DNA of 64,000 nt from Casuarius casuarius. Lineage: Eukaryota > Chordata > Aves > Casuariiformes > Casuariidae. The notes below the pieces were generated by a model that was not told the origin of the DNA, did not search any database, and was given only the letters and a program-made list of their open reading frames with translations. Location of the stretch: NCBI GenBank assembly GCA_003342895.1, contig PTFA01000493.1:196928-260927 (forward strand). The letters run 5' to 3'. Made by a program: the position numbers and the translations under genes. This document shows positions 1-10,981 of this stretch, piece after piece; the first letter of the stretch is position 1; each line of letters begins with the position of its first letter.

Positions 1-518
1 CGCCAGCTGGTCAGGTCATGCTCCCCGGCACGACCCTAGCCTGGCTCTGCAGCCGGAGGAGCCCCGTGAGTTAGCACACAGGGAACACACTGCCCTCACC
101 ATGCCAGCTCAGCGCTAGGTTTGGCTCAGCTATTTATCACAACTCTCCTCCTGTTCAAACATTTGCACTACAGAATTTTGCTAACAATGCAATTATTTCA
201 CAGTGCAAAGCTATTTTCATTTGAGGGGCTGAAACAGTTGCCAGCAGCAAATTGCAACCTCCGAGTGCAGGATGCACTGTTTGCAACCCAAATTTCTGCC
301 CAGTTAGGGCTCCTGCTTGACAGTCTTCAAAGGATCCTGGCCCATAGGTATGTGGGGAAGTTCACCCCCAGGCTCATGGCCAGGTCACAAGAGAAAGGGA
401 AACCTGGAGGAATAAGTGATCTGCTACAACACATCTGGCCGATTATAGCTACAGAAACTAGGAACAGCTCATATTTCCCATGCTCCCAGACACTCACTAG
501 CCTTTGTCCCCACTTCAG
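1..518 (+). other. PLEKHO1: PLEKHO1 intron (partial, 3' part)
   Basis: Non-coding sequence ahead of the first recognised PLEKHO1 exon. It ends in a pyrimidine-rich stretch and CAG at 516-518, a normal acceptor. No part of the PH-domain coding sequence is seen here, so those exons lie before the window. A 133-codon open frame across it (121-522) has no recognisable protein similarity and is read as chance. Confidence 0.75.
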
Positions 519-620
519 GTGACTGTCGAAGAGGACAGCTACCTCGCCCACCCGACACGTGACAGAGCGAAAATACAGCACTCCCGACGCCCTCCAACAC
601 GAGGACATTTGATGGCTGTG
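519..620 (+). CDS. PLEKHO1: PLEKHO1 penultimate coding exon (capping-protein-interaction motif)
   Basis: This exon is 102 bases, 34 codons in phase 0, starting [15 protein letters not shown] and ending RGHLMAV. It is bounded by CAG before 519 and GTATGT after 620. The peptide matches the segment of PLEKHO1 (CK2-interacting protein 1) that follows the PH domain. It holds the CPI motif LxHxTxxRxK(6x)P, read here as [17 protein letters not shown]. In this family the CPI motif binds actin capping protein CapZ and tunes its capping activity at the plasma membrane. The basic cluster after it is typical of the family. The paralogue PLEKHO2 is the main alternative; the C-terminal exon and the ANP32E neighbour favour PLEKHO1. 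Confidence 0.95.
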
Positions 621-1147
621 GTATGTATAACGAATTTCAGACATCTGTTCGGATCAAATTCCCTTTTATCTATTTCGATTATAAATAGGTAAGATTTGGT
701 GGGTTTGAGCCCTGGCCTGACCTGAAAGTTGTCATATAACTCAGGGCTCTCCTGGGGCATCAGATCTCGTCCTGCATTCTTGCAGACCATTGCATTGTGG
801 AACCCCTTTTGTAAAGCAGTAATTTGTCATCATTGATGCCTGTTTTCCTGTGCTGAAAACAAAATGCTCCTTCAAGTTCCTCATGGAGAGTAGCCCTACA
901 GCTGGGGAACGGAATCGCGGGTTAGCATGGATGACTTGTCCAAGGCCACGCAGCTGATCCGTATCTCAGCTGGAAACATGGAACCAGCACTCCTGGGCCT
1001 TTCCCATCAGGTCACACTTGCTATTATTCCTGGTCCATCTTTGCATCCAAGCGCAGCTGATGCGCATGTTTGGTATGAGACACTCAGAAGTAGTGTGCAG
1101 CCATCCCTGGTCCTGTGACAACACAGCTCTTTTCCTTGTTTCTTCAG
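621..1147 (+). other. PLEKHO1: PLEKHO1 last intron
   Basis: A 527-base intron between GTATGT at 621 and a pyrimidine-rich TTTCTTCAG acceptor ending at 1147. The flanking codons join in phase 0 (GTG then GCA), which keeps the conserved [12 protein letters not shown] junction. Nothing else is recognised inside it. Confidence 0.9.
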
Positions 1148-1906
1148 GCATCTACCTCAACCTCCGACGGCATGCTGACACTCGACCTGATCCAGGAGGA
1201 AGACGCCTCTCCAGAGGATCACAGCACTTGCGAAGAGAGCTTCCGGGTGGACCTGGATAAGTCAGTGGCACATCTCACTGCTGGCCGGCACCGCTCGGAT
1301 TCGGAGAACGTCAAGTCAGAGAAAGGCCGGACAGGGAGCCTCCCGAGACGGGAGGTGACCTCATGGGACAGATCAGGGCAGCGCAATGACTCCTTTGACA
1401 AAGGGACCATGTACACTCCACAGGTCCCCAAAAAGCTCTCGCTCTCAGAAAAGAACAAATGTGCCTCCATGGAAGAAATCCTGTCTCGACGGGACTCTTC
1501 CACGCACCGGGCGGTGCTGAGGAGGGGGCTGGAGGCTCAGTTTGCCTCGGCAGAACCAGAACAGCTGTCCCGGATACAAGAACTGGTTGCACTAAAACTG
1601 GAAAAAACTCAGGAACTGCTGACAGAGGTGAAGGGCTATGGGGAAGGCAAGAGAAAGACCAAGGATTCCAACACCAGCACCACCACCACCTCTTCATCCT
1701 CATCATCTTCCAAGTCAGACTCTGAAAGGATCCTGCAGGAATCGGAGAGGTTGCTGGGGGAGGCTTCCTCCACCTGGAGCCAAGCCAAGAGGGTGTTGCA
1801 GGAGATCAAAGAGTTGAGGGACCTGTACAAACAGTTTGAACTGCAGCAGTCGGACTCGAAACCCAAACAGAGCTCACAGTCTCAGTACAGGAAGAGCATG
1901 ATGTGA
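1148..1906 (+). CDS. PLEKHO1: PLEKHO1 terminal coding exon (C-terminal coiled coil)
   Basis: This exon has 252 codons plus a TGA stop at 1904-1906. It begins [19 protein letters not shown] and ends SQYRKSMM, both hallmarks of PLEKHO1. The middle holds family blocks such as [24 protein letters not shown] and [11 protein letters not shown]. Two leucine-rich helical stretches follow: one around [19 protein letters not shown], and the C-terminal leucine-zipper region [20 protein letters not shown]. In the family this C-terminal part mediates self-association and partner binding, and caspase-released C-terminal fragments have been described for human CKIP-1. The protein is a membrane/nucleus adaptor linked to casein kinase 2, CapZ, AP-1 and SMURF1. 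A Thr/Ser tract (about 1669-1713) sits where the human protein has a short proline/serine segment. No frameshift or N is present. Confidence 0.96.
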   Translation, partial: ASTSTSDGMLTLDLIQEEDASPEDHSTCEESFRVDLDKSVAHLTAGRHRSDSENVKSEKGRTGSLPRREVTSWDRSGQRNDSFDKGTMYTPQVPKKLSLSEKNKCASMEEILSRRDSSTHRAVLRRGLEAQFASAEPEQLSRIQELVALKLEKTQELLTEVKGYGEGKRKTKDSNTSTTTTSSSSSSSKSDSERILQESERLLGEASSTWSQAKRVLQEIKELRDLYKQFELQQSDSKPKQSSQSQYRKSMM

Positions 1907-2110
1907 AGGCAAGCCTTGGGATTGGGAGGGAGGGACAGGGGAGGGTGGCCATTTGGCCTTTTTTTAATTATTTACAGTGTTCAAAAGAGTAAAATGGTGC
2001 CTGTTCTCACCCAAATTTGCTCCTCAAAGCTTGAACCCTTCCTTTCCTCCATCACATCCCCTGATGAAACAACCCTGTGCTCCAATAAATTGTTTCAGTT
2101 TATACCTCCT
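1907..2110 (+). other. PLEKHO1: PLEKHO1 3' UTR
   Basis: Sequence after the stop codon, ending shortly after the AATAAA at 2084-2089. It gives a 3' UTR of about 200 bases. A longer alternative UTR cannot be excluded, but no further AATAAA was noticed on this strand in the next kilobase. Confidence 0.6.
2084..2089 (+). terminator. PLEKHO1: Polyadenylation signal of PLEKHO1
   Basis: Canonical AATAAA about 180 bases after the PLEKHO1 stop. A T-rich stretch follows at about 2099-2116 and would suit the downstream element. The cleavage site is inferred near 2100-2110. Confidence 0.7.
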
Positions 2111-2554
2111 TTTTTAAAAAGCACCCTTCGAACTGCGTGCCCCCAGCTTCTGTCATGCTTGGAGGATGGAAGAAAGCACCAGTTCCTAGAAAGTGCCCCC
2201 GCATGCCTGCAGCAGCACGTGCATAACGATGGGGACAGATGCTCCTGCGCTGTATAAGCCCTGGCTTTGCTGCTCTAAACTGAGCTGTATCCTGCATTAC
2301 AGCTCCCTGATCAAGAGTGTTGTCTTGTTCGCTCACCGTCCTCTTGGAAACAAAACAGTATCCGTCCCAGCCAACGCTTGGAAGTCCCCGTCATCCAGGA
2401 ACTGTCTTGAAGACGCTTGGAAGTTCAGGCTGACCTCAAGCTTTACGCGAGTCAGAGGCACTCACTGGACTGCAGCTAGCCGGGCTCTGTCCCGGCACAG
2501 GTCCCTTTGGTGAACTCCGGGGTCGGCGGCTGTTATTCTTGTGGTACATATACA

Positions 2555-2572
2555 GCCCTCCGGAAGGAGGGC
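2555..2572. other. Perfect GC-rich inverted repeat (hairpin)
   Basis: GCCCTCC, loop GGAA, then GGAGGGC: a 7-base-pair perfect stem. It lies about 450 bases past the PLEKHO1 polyadenylation signal. It could pause or structure read-through transcripts, but no function is shown. Confidence 0.5.
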
Positions 2573-3155
2573 AACAGGTATGCAATCTGTGTTCAAACTA
2601 ACCCTGTCTGTCCACTGAGGCTTTACGGACCCCCCTGGCCCTGTGCAATGGGAGTTAGCGGCGATATGTCTTCCTTTCTGTGCAAATAGAGGATCGAAGC
2701 CTTGAATCTATCAGACAGCTGATATGGGTTGTTTTGGTGGGGGGAGGGGGGATGTTTTTTCTGGCTTTTCCATTTTCATTCCATTCCCCCCCCCGCCCCT
2801 TTTCTTTGAGCTGGAGGGAAATGGAAAAATCAGGGTTGTGTGCAAGGGGCAGCAGGAAACCAAGAGCCAAAGTAGTTTTAGTGGGTTTGAGTCTGGTCTC
2901 TCATGCATGCACACGCTTGGATTCTGCCAGTGTGACTGCAACAGAGAGTCCTTGTTGCTACCCTAAGATCAGAACCAGCCCCACTGAAACGAAAGCTGAG
3001 CCTGCAAGGGAGCTCAAATACCCTCATCTTGGTGATGCCAAGCACTTTGCTAAATAGGTGGCTCAGTTTTCACGCCTTTAAGCAGAAAGACAAGAGAGGA
3101 GGATGTTAAGACGCCTCACAGGGCTTAAAGTACGCCAGTGTGGTAACATCCAATC

Positions 3156-3172
3156 TTTTTTTTTTTTTTTTT
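3156..3172 (+). repeat. Poly-T run
   Basis: Seventeen consecutive T. On the minus strand it is a poly-A run, so it could be the tail of a retroelement, but no element body is recognised beside it. Confidence 0.9.
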
Positions 3173-5099
3173 GAAAAAGAAACCTAATTCCCTTGCCTAC
3201 ATTGCAAACAATCCATGAAAATATTAAAACCAACAGAGTTATTTCCTGGTTGCAGTTGGTGTTGTCTATTTTCTTTTAATGGTTGACCTTCCTTGGAAGG
3301 GAGACTGGTTACTTTTGCCCGTGTCTGGTCAGCTTTACTATTCAGGCTCATATTGTTGATGTATAGTTGCCAGTGCTGCAAAAAAGCATTTCTGTATTTT
3401 TTTAAATTAGTCCTTTTCCCACTTTCCTGTTAGAATTACTAGCAGAAATATTACTGTTGGCACGAGGTTCCTGAAGATCTCATGATTTACAGACCTCAAA
3501 TCTGGCCTTTGCAACCATCTTTTACTTGCTCCTGACTCTGGCAGAGCCTGTTGCCCACGCTTAAAGGACAATTTTGAAAAGGCATCACTGATTTATCTCA
3601 GCTCCCGTCATAGAGCTGCACACTACTGCTGTCCAGGGGTATATGTAGATATTTCACCTTTCCAGCATTTTAGCTCTTTTTTTCTTACCTTTTCTATCTC
3701 TTGAAGGATCTGCTGTGATATGTCAGAGGAAAAAATATAATCCCTAGAAGAGATTAAAAAGAATGCGTATGTGAGCCAGTCTGATAACACCCTTCCCATT
3801 CAGCTGTCTTTGATCAAAACAAAAACATGAAAAATATGCAAATAATTTCCAGATGTGATGATCAGCATTAAAATTAGCCTTGTTTTCAAAACAGAAAAGC
3901 TAGTCTAAAAGCCTGGATGTTCTAATTACTTTGGATTGGGATGGATGTGTGTTGTGACTGGCCTTCAGATGCCAGGCCCTGGCTTGATGTCAAAACATGA
4001 GCATAAAAATACACCTGATTCTGACTGTACAGGGGTCGTCAAATCTTTCTTAAGCAACAAGGTAAGATGAAACTGCTTAGAAACTTTCGGAATCTGCTCC
4101 CATCAGGAAGCATCCTTTCTGGCACGGTCAGGGGGAAAGGAGAATCTCAGGAAGAAAAAACATGACTTTTTGAGCAGAAAAATCTTTTTTTCATTTGGGA
4201 ATATTCTTGTATTATACAGAATTTGGAATCTTCCCAAAAAAGCTTTCCAATCAAAACAAAACATTTTGGTTTACCAATCCCCTCCCCCCGCTTCAGAAGC
4301 CTAATTTTTTTTCTCCCCATGGGTATTTTTTAAATTATTTTCACTCAAAACAAATTCGAAGTCAAATTATAGACTTCTTCATGAGGCAAAAATACCAAGT
4401 TCCAAACCAGTCTGATCACTAAGCTGTGAAAATGCCAACCTCTGTGCTGCCAAGCACTACGATACCAGGTAGTGGCTAAGAGTCCCAGCCGTGCACCTGA
4501 GCCAGAGCAGAGGGTACTGTATATTATTAGATACTTTACAATATCCATAAACTCATTCATAAATTGGGAGCCTCTGGCCCTAGATACCGTACAAAGCCAG
4601 GACAGAAAGATCTCCCTCCCTCCCAAATGGGCTATAATTTTGCCCTCCTTTTCTTCTTTTATTTATTTACTTTAATTTTTGCAAAGTTCTCCCCTGTCAA
4701 TACTGCTTCTGGGAGCGGAGACAAAAAGCCAATTACAAGCAAGAATGGCGTGCGTAGGGAAAACATGCCAGTCACGTTAGTGCTGCTGTTCCTTCCCTTC
4801 TCGCACGCGGCTTCCTGAGTGGAAAACGAATGGGGAAGCTGTGGCTGTGACTGCGTAGGGACCGTTCCCGAGGGCAGGAAGAGGTGGGTTGAGCCCGTTT
4901 CCTCTCACCCAGCGGGTGTAGTGCATTGACAGATAACAGTTAGCAACATTTTATTCTCTATTTAGCCACATAAATGGCTAAAGAAGGGACTGCGCACACA
5001 GTGAATCCGAGCCCCGTTTTCTCTCACTGAATCACATTTCAAAGAACTGGGTAGGAATTTTGCTTTTTTTTCAAAAGACCCAAACTGCAATAATAAAAA

Positions 5100-8000
5100 T
5101 GATTCAGCTGCAATCACAGTGATTTTCTCTAGTCTCTTCTCAACACACCTACGCCAAGGAAGCCGCTCGCACCACCGAGGGGGCTTTGCAATGGCAACGC
5201 CTTCTAGCCCAGCTTGCTACTGACCCGGGGGGTACTTGAGCCAGCGGAGCGGGGAGGAATTTAAGAAGCCGCAGCTATGCAAACAGGTCATTCTTGGGAT
5301 AGATTTGCAGTCCACGCACTGCAGCACCCCTAAGTCACCAAAGGAAGGGCATTGGTCTTGAATTGCCACTGGAGCCTCTACAGAGGTTTCCAGCAGGTTT
5401 TTGGGAGAGAAAGACGAGAGGGTTCAAGAGCCTGTTCATTTTTATCACGCAAGTCACTCAAACCGAAACGTGCCTGAGCGCTAAAACGGCCACAGAGCAA
5501 CCCAGCGAGAGCCAGAGCTTTCCATTCTCTAAGGCCCGGCCTGCGGCTGCCTCCTCACCAGGGCCACAGACGTAATTCAGGCAGTCCCAAAGTCTCTCTC
5601 GCTTCCATCAAGGCCCGGAAAATCAAGCAATGAAAACTTGAGCCTCGGCCTGGCAGGCCCCTGGGAGGGCTCTCTGCAACCTGAGACAACCTCCCCGCCG
5701 TCTCGGAGGCATTACGCTCGAGAGCTGCAGCAGTAATCTCAGCTTCCCCCAAGTCCCTTGGAGCTTTGCTGTTCTTTTCCAAGAGCCCCTCAGCATTGCC
5801 CTGGCACTGAGCAGCAATTTTTCAAGAAGGGCAACTGTTAACAGGTAAATAAAACAACTCTGAAAAAGCAAGCAGTTTCTTTATACCCGCTCCCCACGCT
5901 ATAGGATCAAGGGCAGAGTCCACCTGGAAGCTGAGAGCTTTTGTGTTTTGTTTTCATGCCTGCCTGGCACTTGTACCTTCCCTGCTGTCTCCTTTCCCTT
6001 TGCTGCCCCTGCCCCAGTCGCGCTGCAGGGGAAGTGTCCTCGCGGATGGCCCCAACCGCCTGTACTCCTGGGGGCCCTTTACCTGGCCGTACCCCCGTGT
6101 TCGGCAGGCAGTTATGCCAAGAATAAATCTGCAGACACGGTGGCTCAGCAAGAGCATACGCCTGGGGTGCTTCACAGCACAGCAAGGAAAAGCTTGCAAG
6201 GGGAGCAGTCTTATTTCAAACATGAGCAAATCATGAAAAAAATTCAAGAATTTGAAGAGCAGGATCCCTTTCTGCTTCATGCAGCACATGCCCGAGCCTG
6301 GAGGGGATTTCAACGCTGAGGAAAGCCTGTCCTCCGAGGAGGGCTGCACTTGCCGCGACCGCAGCGAAGGGCAGGCAGATGGCCCCGGCGGTGCTGAGCG
6401 CGGCGCAGCGGCAGCACAGGAGCGGGCAGGCTGGCTCTCCGGGGAGCCGGCAGCTGCCCCAGGCAGGGGAGCAGGGCTTGCAGACCCGGCTACTTGCAAC
6501 ACCCATGTTTGGTATCACGGAAAGAACCAGAAGGAAAAGGCGGAATTCCCTGTGTATTGGACAGAGTTGGCATGTAAATCGGAGCAAGCTGAATGCCTGA
6601 AGTAGATGGTGCAAGAACAGCTATAAATGTAAAACAGGAATTAGTATCTTAAGACTGCTGTCTTGACCTCTGTGCGTGCCCGGGGGAGGTGGGGGCTGTG
6701 CTGTCTGCCTGAAACAGAAGTCAGGGATTAAGGTGTTGAGCTGTGTATAGATTGGAAACTCCCGTTCGCAGAGGAAATTTCCAGATTGGCTTTATTCCAG
6801 AAAATCATTCCCAATTTCTCCTTGAGGGACATTTCCAAAAGCTTTTCATTTTGATTTCTGACTTTCTTCCTTTCAGCTGTCAGCTACAATATTATGCAAA
6901 CACATTTATAATGAAAAAACATTAACAATGAAATGGCAAATCTGCTTGGAGCACTGAGCGTGTTGGCGCTCTCAGAACTGTTCCCTCTCTCCTCCTCAGT
7001 CTTCCCCGTGAAGGCCACGAGTTCAGCAGCACGCTGGGGTTTCAGAGGAACCCTGGCTGCTGAGGGAACTGGTCCCCCGAAATGACTCCCAGTGGCTTCA
7101 GTAAAAAGGAGTAAGACTGCCTGTTTGCTCCTTGCCTTCACACGCTTCTGCATTTCTCAGTTCCCTTTTGCAGTTCAGTAGCTACCGGCTTCCAGAGCTC
7201 CTCCAGTCTTGCTTTCCGCTCAGGAAGGCGGTGGGAGAGAAGGGAAGGACTGTGATCAACCAGGGTCTCCATCTGTGCAACTGCAAGATGCTTAGCAAGG
7301 TCAGGTTTCCCTGAAAAGCCCCACATGGACCTTTCCCCGGTGGTCTTGCCACTGGGAGATCTGTTTGGTATCAGAAAACAAGCAGAAAGGGAGGCAGACC
7401 ACGCTGTGGCAGGAGTATTGCCAGGTCCCAAAGGCAGGGTGGCTGCACCCACTGCTCGGTAGCTCAACGCACTGCTGGGTTAAGCTGCCTCCAGTCCTAG
7501 AGCAGTGCACTTGGTGCTGGTTAGAGAAACAGGGTCTAGAAAACAGCAGGGGATTTTTTAGCTGAGTAACAACTTCATTTTGGCTTTATGCCTGAAAGTT
7601 TCGCTCAGCCCAGAGTACAGTGCACAGTACCGAGTGGAAGCTGTTTCCCAAAGCACCCCTGCCACACACACTTGTTTCTCAGGTGTTAAAACTTCGAGTA
7701 TGATTTAAGATTTGCCAAATCCTCCTCCCGAAATCTGAGTTTCCTTCTTTCAGCACAGCTGTAACGTACTAAGGAACCTGCCCCTGATCTGACTCTGGAA
7801 TATTTCTTAAAAAGCTTGCATCTAGTTACCTGCTCTTAAACAAGTTTCCTTCAATCCACTATAGAGAAAGAGTTCACAACTTCCCTCTTAAATATATTCC
7901 CGTTTCTTCAAAAATGTCAGAAACCTCCTCTTAAACAAGGAAATCTTTGCCCAATTTTAGCTTCCATAATTATCATTGCTTAGTAAGTAGCAAAGATTTA

Positions 8001-8500
8001 CTGAGAACAGGGCACTGGAGCCCCTAAGCGGAGACCCGCTGCAGAGCCACGCTCAAAGGCAGGCGCCGGGAAGGCCAGCCGAGCATTCGCTGCGATCTGC
8101 ATCGCGAATTCCCCTCTGCCTCCTCACACGCACCATCCAGCCCCACAGGGATGACCGTGCAAACACCGGGCAGGCAGCAAACAAGACACCAAACTGCCTT
8201 TCCTCTCCCCCTCCGGGCCCCTTCTCCGGCTGCTTCAGTCGCAGACTCCTAGAAAACTTGATGGCTACGTATTTCTGGCACATCTCCTTCACATCTAGGC
8301 ACTGAGAACAGAAGACATTAACTTCCCTGCCCCTCCTCACCCCCTGGACGGGCACTGAATTTCAATGGGCAAAGCTGGGAAGAAGCCTAGGACCCCCCAT
8401 CCTCCCCTCGGAATAAATACAGGAACGAATGCTTTCTGGAGGACCGGGAGCTGTTTGCACCCGAGCTGCGAGAACCAGACTGAACAAAGGGCCTTAGGAA
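5100..8500. other. Intergenic, mixed GC with small CpG-rich patches
   Basis: GC-rich patches occur near 5150-5300, 6000-6480 and 8020-8120, separated by AT-rich sequence. Several overlapping open frames on both strands between 5940 and 6610 come from the GC-rich composition. None resembles a known protein and the longest begin at non-ATG codons. Confidence 0.5.
5185..5198. promoter_or_regulatory. RFX X-box-like site
   Basis: TTTGCAATGGCAAC, whose complement GTTGCCATTGCAAA is close to the RFX palindrome GTTGCCATGGCAAC. It lies in a small CpG-containing patch (about 5150-5270). Motif match only. Confidence 0.3.
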
Positions 8501-10098
8501 GAGCCAAACGGTGACTATGATGTAAATGGGTAAAGCTGGGGATGACGGAGGTGGAAGAAAAGTCTTTGAGACAGTGATACGAGTCTTTAAAAAGCAATGA
8601 CAAAAAACAAGCAGGCAACAGCCCTGGAGAAGTGTGCTCTGGGGGACGCCACAGCACCCCTTCAAGCAGTGAAGTGCTTGTACTTGCTCAAGAACAGGTG
8701 GGAGCGTGGAGGGAGCAATGCTGTTCCTGCAATCGCTGTATTTCTTTCCTGTTAAAGGAGGAGTGGATTGCAAAAGGAGCAGAAAAGCCAGCTGTGGGCT
8801 AAGAGGCAGCCCCAAGCACGCAGAGTGCTGTGCCCAGAGCAGTTAAGTTCAGACACCGCAGCAGTTTTGGCAGGCTGCTCCTGCTCCACAGAGCTCCCAG
8901 GCTCTCACCTCCCTCTTATCTGCTAGATCCGAGCATGTGCTTAAGCATTTCGTTGAATCTGGCTTCTTTGGTGGAGCCTTCAGATTTGTTCTGGGAACGC
9001 ATGGGCTGATCAGGAGGCGCTGATCCACCCAGCGTTTCATTGGTGAGGACTGATGCCGGGATCAGGCAGTGGCAGGAAGATCTCCGACACCACTTGCAAT
9101 CCATGCTAAGAACACAGCAGTCCTGCCCACCCGCCTGGACATCCCTGTTGTGCAAGCCAAGCAGGCTCACTGGTCACAGTCTCTGGTCTCCCCTTTTCCC
9201 GAGAGATCCAGAATTCCTCCAGGTTTAGCTTTTTATCCATCACACAGCAGAGACCAGCTTCAGCAACGTGTCTGATCAGAACTGCAAAGCACAAGGAAGC
9301 GATTCACCACCCAGCTAACCAGAAATCCCCAAGACTAACCTCTGCCCGGTTTGCTGTGCGAGAAAGGAACATTTTCTCACTCTGCTGGCAGACAATTTAT
9401 TTTTCTGTATCCAATACTTGAAGGAATCAGATGCCCCTTTCCTATTTCGTTATTATAATTAAGCCTACACAGCTTTCTTGATCCACTTCTGTTCTGTGCT
9501 ATCCACTCCTCCCAAAACTCTTGGGCAAACCAAGACAGTAAATGGAAATCAGGCCTTGGAGGCCATGATGCCTCCTGCCTCCAGTGCCATGTGGGTTTCT
9601 CCCCTAACTAGTTGTTGCTCAGAGGAAAACAAGAATTTTCAAAGAAGCTAAAAGAGAATTTAAGGTATTGGGCTCTTCTTCCCCAGAACATCCAAATGGT
9701 TTAATCTCACCTAACTTTAGTCATTTAGCTTCCTTACACAGAAATGTTATCTCCAGTGTCTAAACTATTTTAGATGCTTATCTTGGGGTGGAGAGATCAC
9801 ATCCTAGAGGTATTGATTTCTTTCCATTAACTGTATGCAAGTCCAAACAGCTAAAGTTGGAGATTACTCCTGTCCATAAGCAAAATGGGTAATCCCATGT
9901 CATACCTCCAATTCATTTAAACTCCTCGGAAAGCCTTTGTTTCCATATCTACTGTACAAAGGGGCTTTGAAGGTGCTACTTTTTTGCCGCAACTGCTCAA
10001 TAGAATATTTACAGACATGATAGTGATTTTATTGTTGCTCAATCAATTCTTTTTCTTTCAGACTTGTATTTCAGTTTCTCCTTTCCTCTTCTTAAAAA

Positions 10099-10127
10099 GG
10101 GGACTGGGGAGGGGGGAGTGGAATGGG
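10099..10127 (+). other. G-quadruplex candidate
   Basis: Runs GGGG, GGGG, GGGGGG and GGG are separated by 3, 1 and 8 bases. This fits a loose quadruplex pattern on the plus strand. Structure is inferred only. Confidence 0.3.
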
Positions 10128-10967
10128 TTGTTTCTTTTGGAAAAAAACCTGCACTGATTTTTATGTAAATTAAACCTTGCATATGTACAGACTCTGGGAC
10201 ATTGCTCCAGTCTGCTGCAGCTCTGTTTACGTTGATTGATTTTAAGGCTGTGATCAAAAATTTTTAAATTAAAGAAATATTAAAAAACAGTAAGTCTTTC
10301 TTAATGGGTGTTGTATAACTAAAATGAGTGGTTTCCAAGACTAATGTCAAGCACCTTTTCATGCTGGTGAACTGGATTCCTCTGCAAAAAACTCAGTGAA
10401 AAAGCTATGCTTCTGACACAGTAAGACGGATTGCAAACTAACGCGAGTTACTGTTTTACACAAGGGTAAGGGCAGTGATCAAGTCCCCACTAATGCCGCC
10501 AGCAGCCCTTGCTAGCTACAGGTTGCCTTTGCCAGCACACTCAAAAGTCACTGCTTACAGGTTTTATCAAAGCAGGAGCAGGGTGGGAAAGGCATTTAGT
10601 TTCCATTTCTAAAGTACCAAACCATCCACAGGCACATGCAGGCTCTCGCATCCTGGGTAGCCCCAGCCACATTCTGGCCTCCTCAGTGATGCTCCTCGTT
10701 GTGTTTCAGAAAGCCTGTTGCGGCACTGCTGAGAGTCGAAGCCTTTCGAAGCAAGGCAAGCACCAGCTCTGCTTCTTACTGAAAACTAGCAGGACAGCAG
10801 CCTGCACTGCTCGCTGTTGCACTGAAAGGTCACCAGCAGCTGGCAATGCTGCTCAGCTTGGTAAGCCCGAGCTACCAACCTTCTGATGGGATTCAGCAAG
10901 TCCCTGAGGTTTCTTAGAAGGGACTGTGCTTTGGGGGCTGGAGGAAGAGGAAAGGTCACAAGGGCAG

Positions 10968-10981
10968 TTACTAGAGGGCAG
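10968..10981 (+). promoter_or_regulatory. CTCF-like site, forward
   Basis: TTACTAGAGGGCAG matches the CTCF core CCASYAGRKGGCRS apart from the first two positions. It points into the gene desert. Motif match only. Confidence 0.35.

Larger units (their letters stand above)
2111..5099. other. Intergenic, start of the gene desert
   Basis: No coding similarity recognised. The stretch contains a perfect GC hairpin (2555-2572), a G-rich and then C-rich patch near 2735-2800, a poly-T run (3156-3172) and AT-rich filler. Its open frames are all short and overlap one another on both strands. Confidence 0.6.

Noticed and set aside
121..522. 133-codon plus-strand open frame at the left edge
   Set aside because: It begins without a clear ATG, lies in a PLEKHO1 intron, runs into the real exon in the wrong frame and resembles no protein.
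4031..4050. CAGGGGTCGTCAAATCTTTC, similar to one end of a hAT element known from turtles and crocodilians
   Set aside because: Only about 20 bases match, and no second end or element body was found.
5948..6319. Plus-strand frame after a strong pyrimidine tract and CAG (6016), with a hydrophobic start and a charged end
   Set aside because: It looked like a secreted-protein exon, but the start is TTG, no homologue is recognised, and equally long frames occur on both strands of this GC-rich patch.
5954..6502. 182-codon minus-strand frame
   Set aside because: Starts at GTG, has GC-driven low-complexity content and overlaps plus-strand frames; no known domain.
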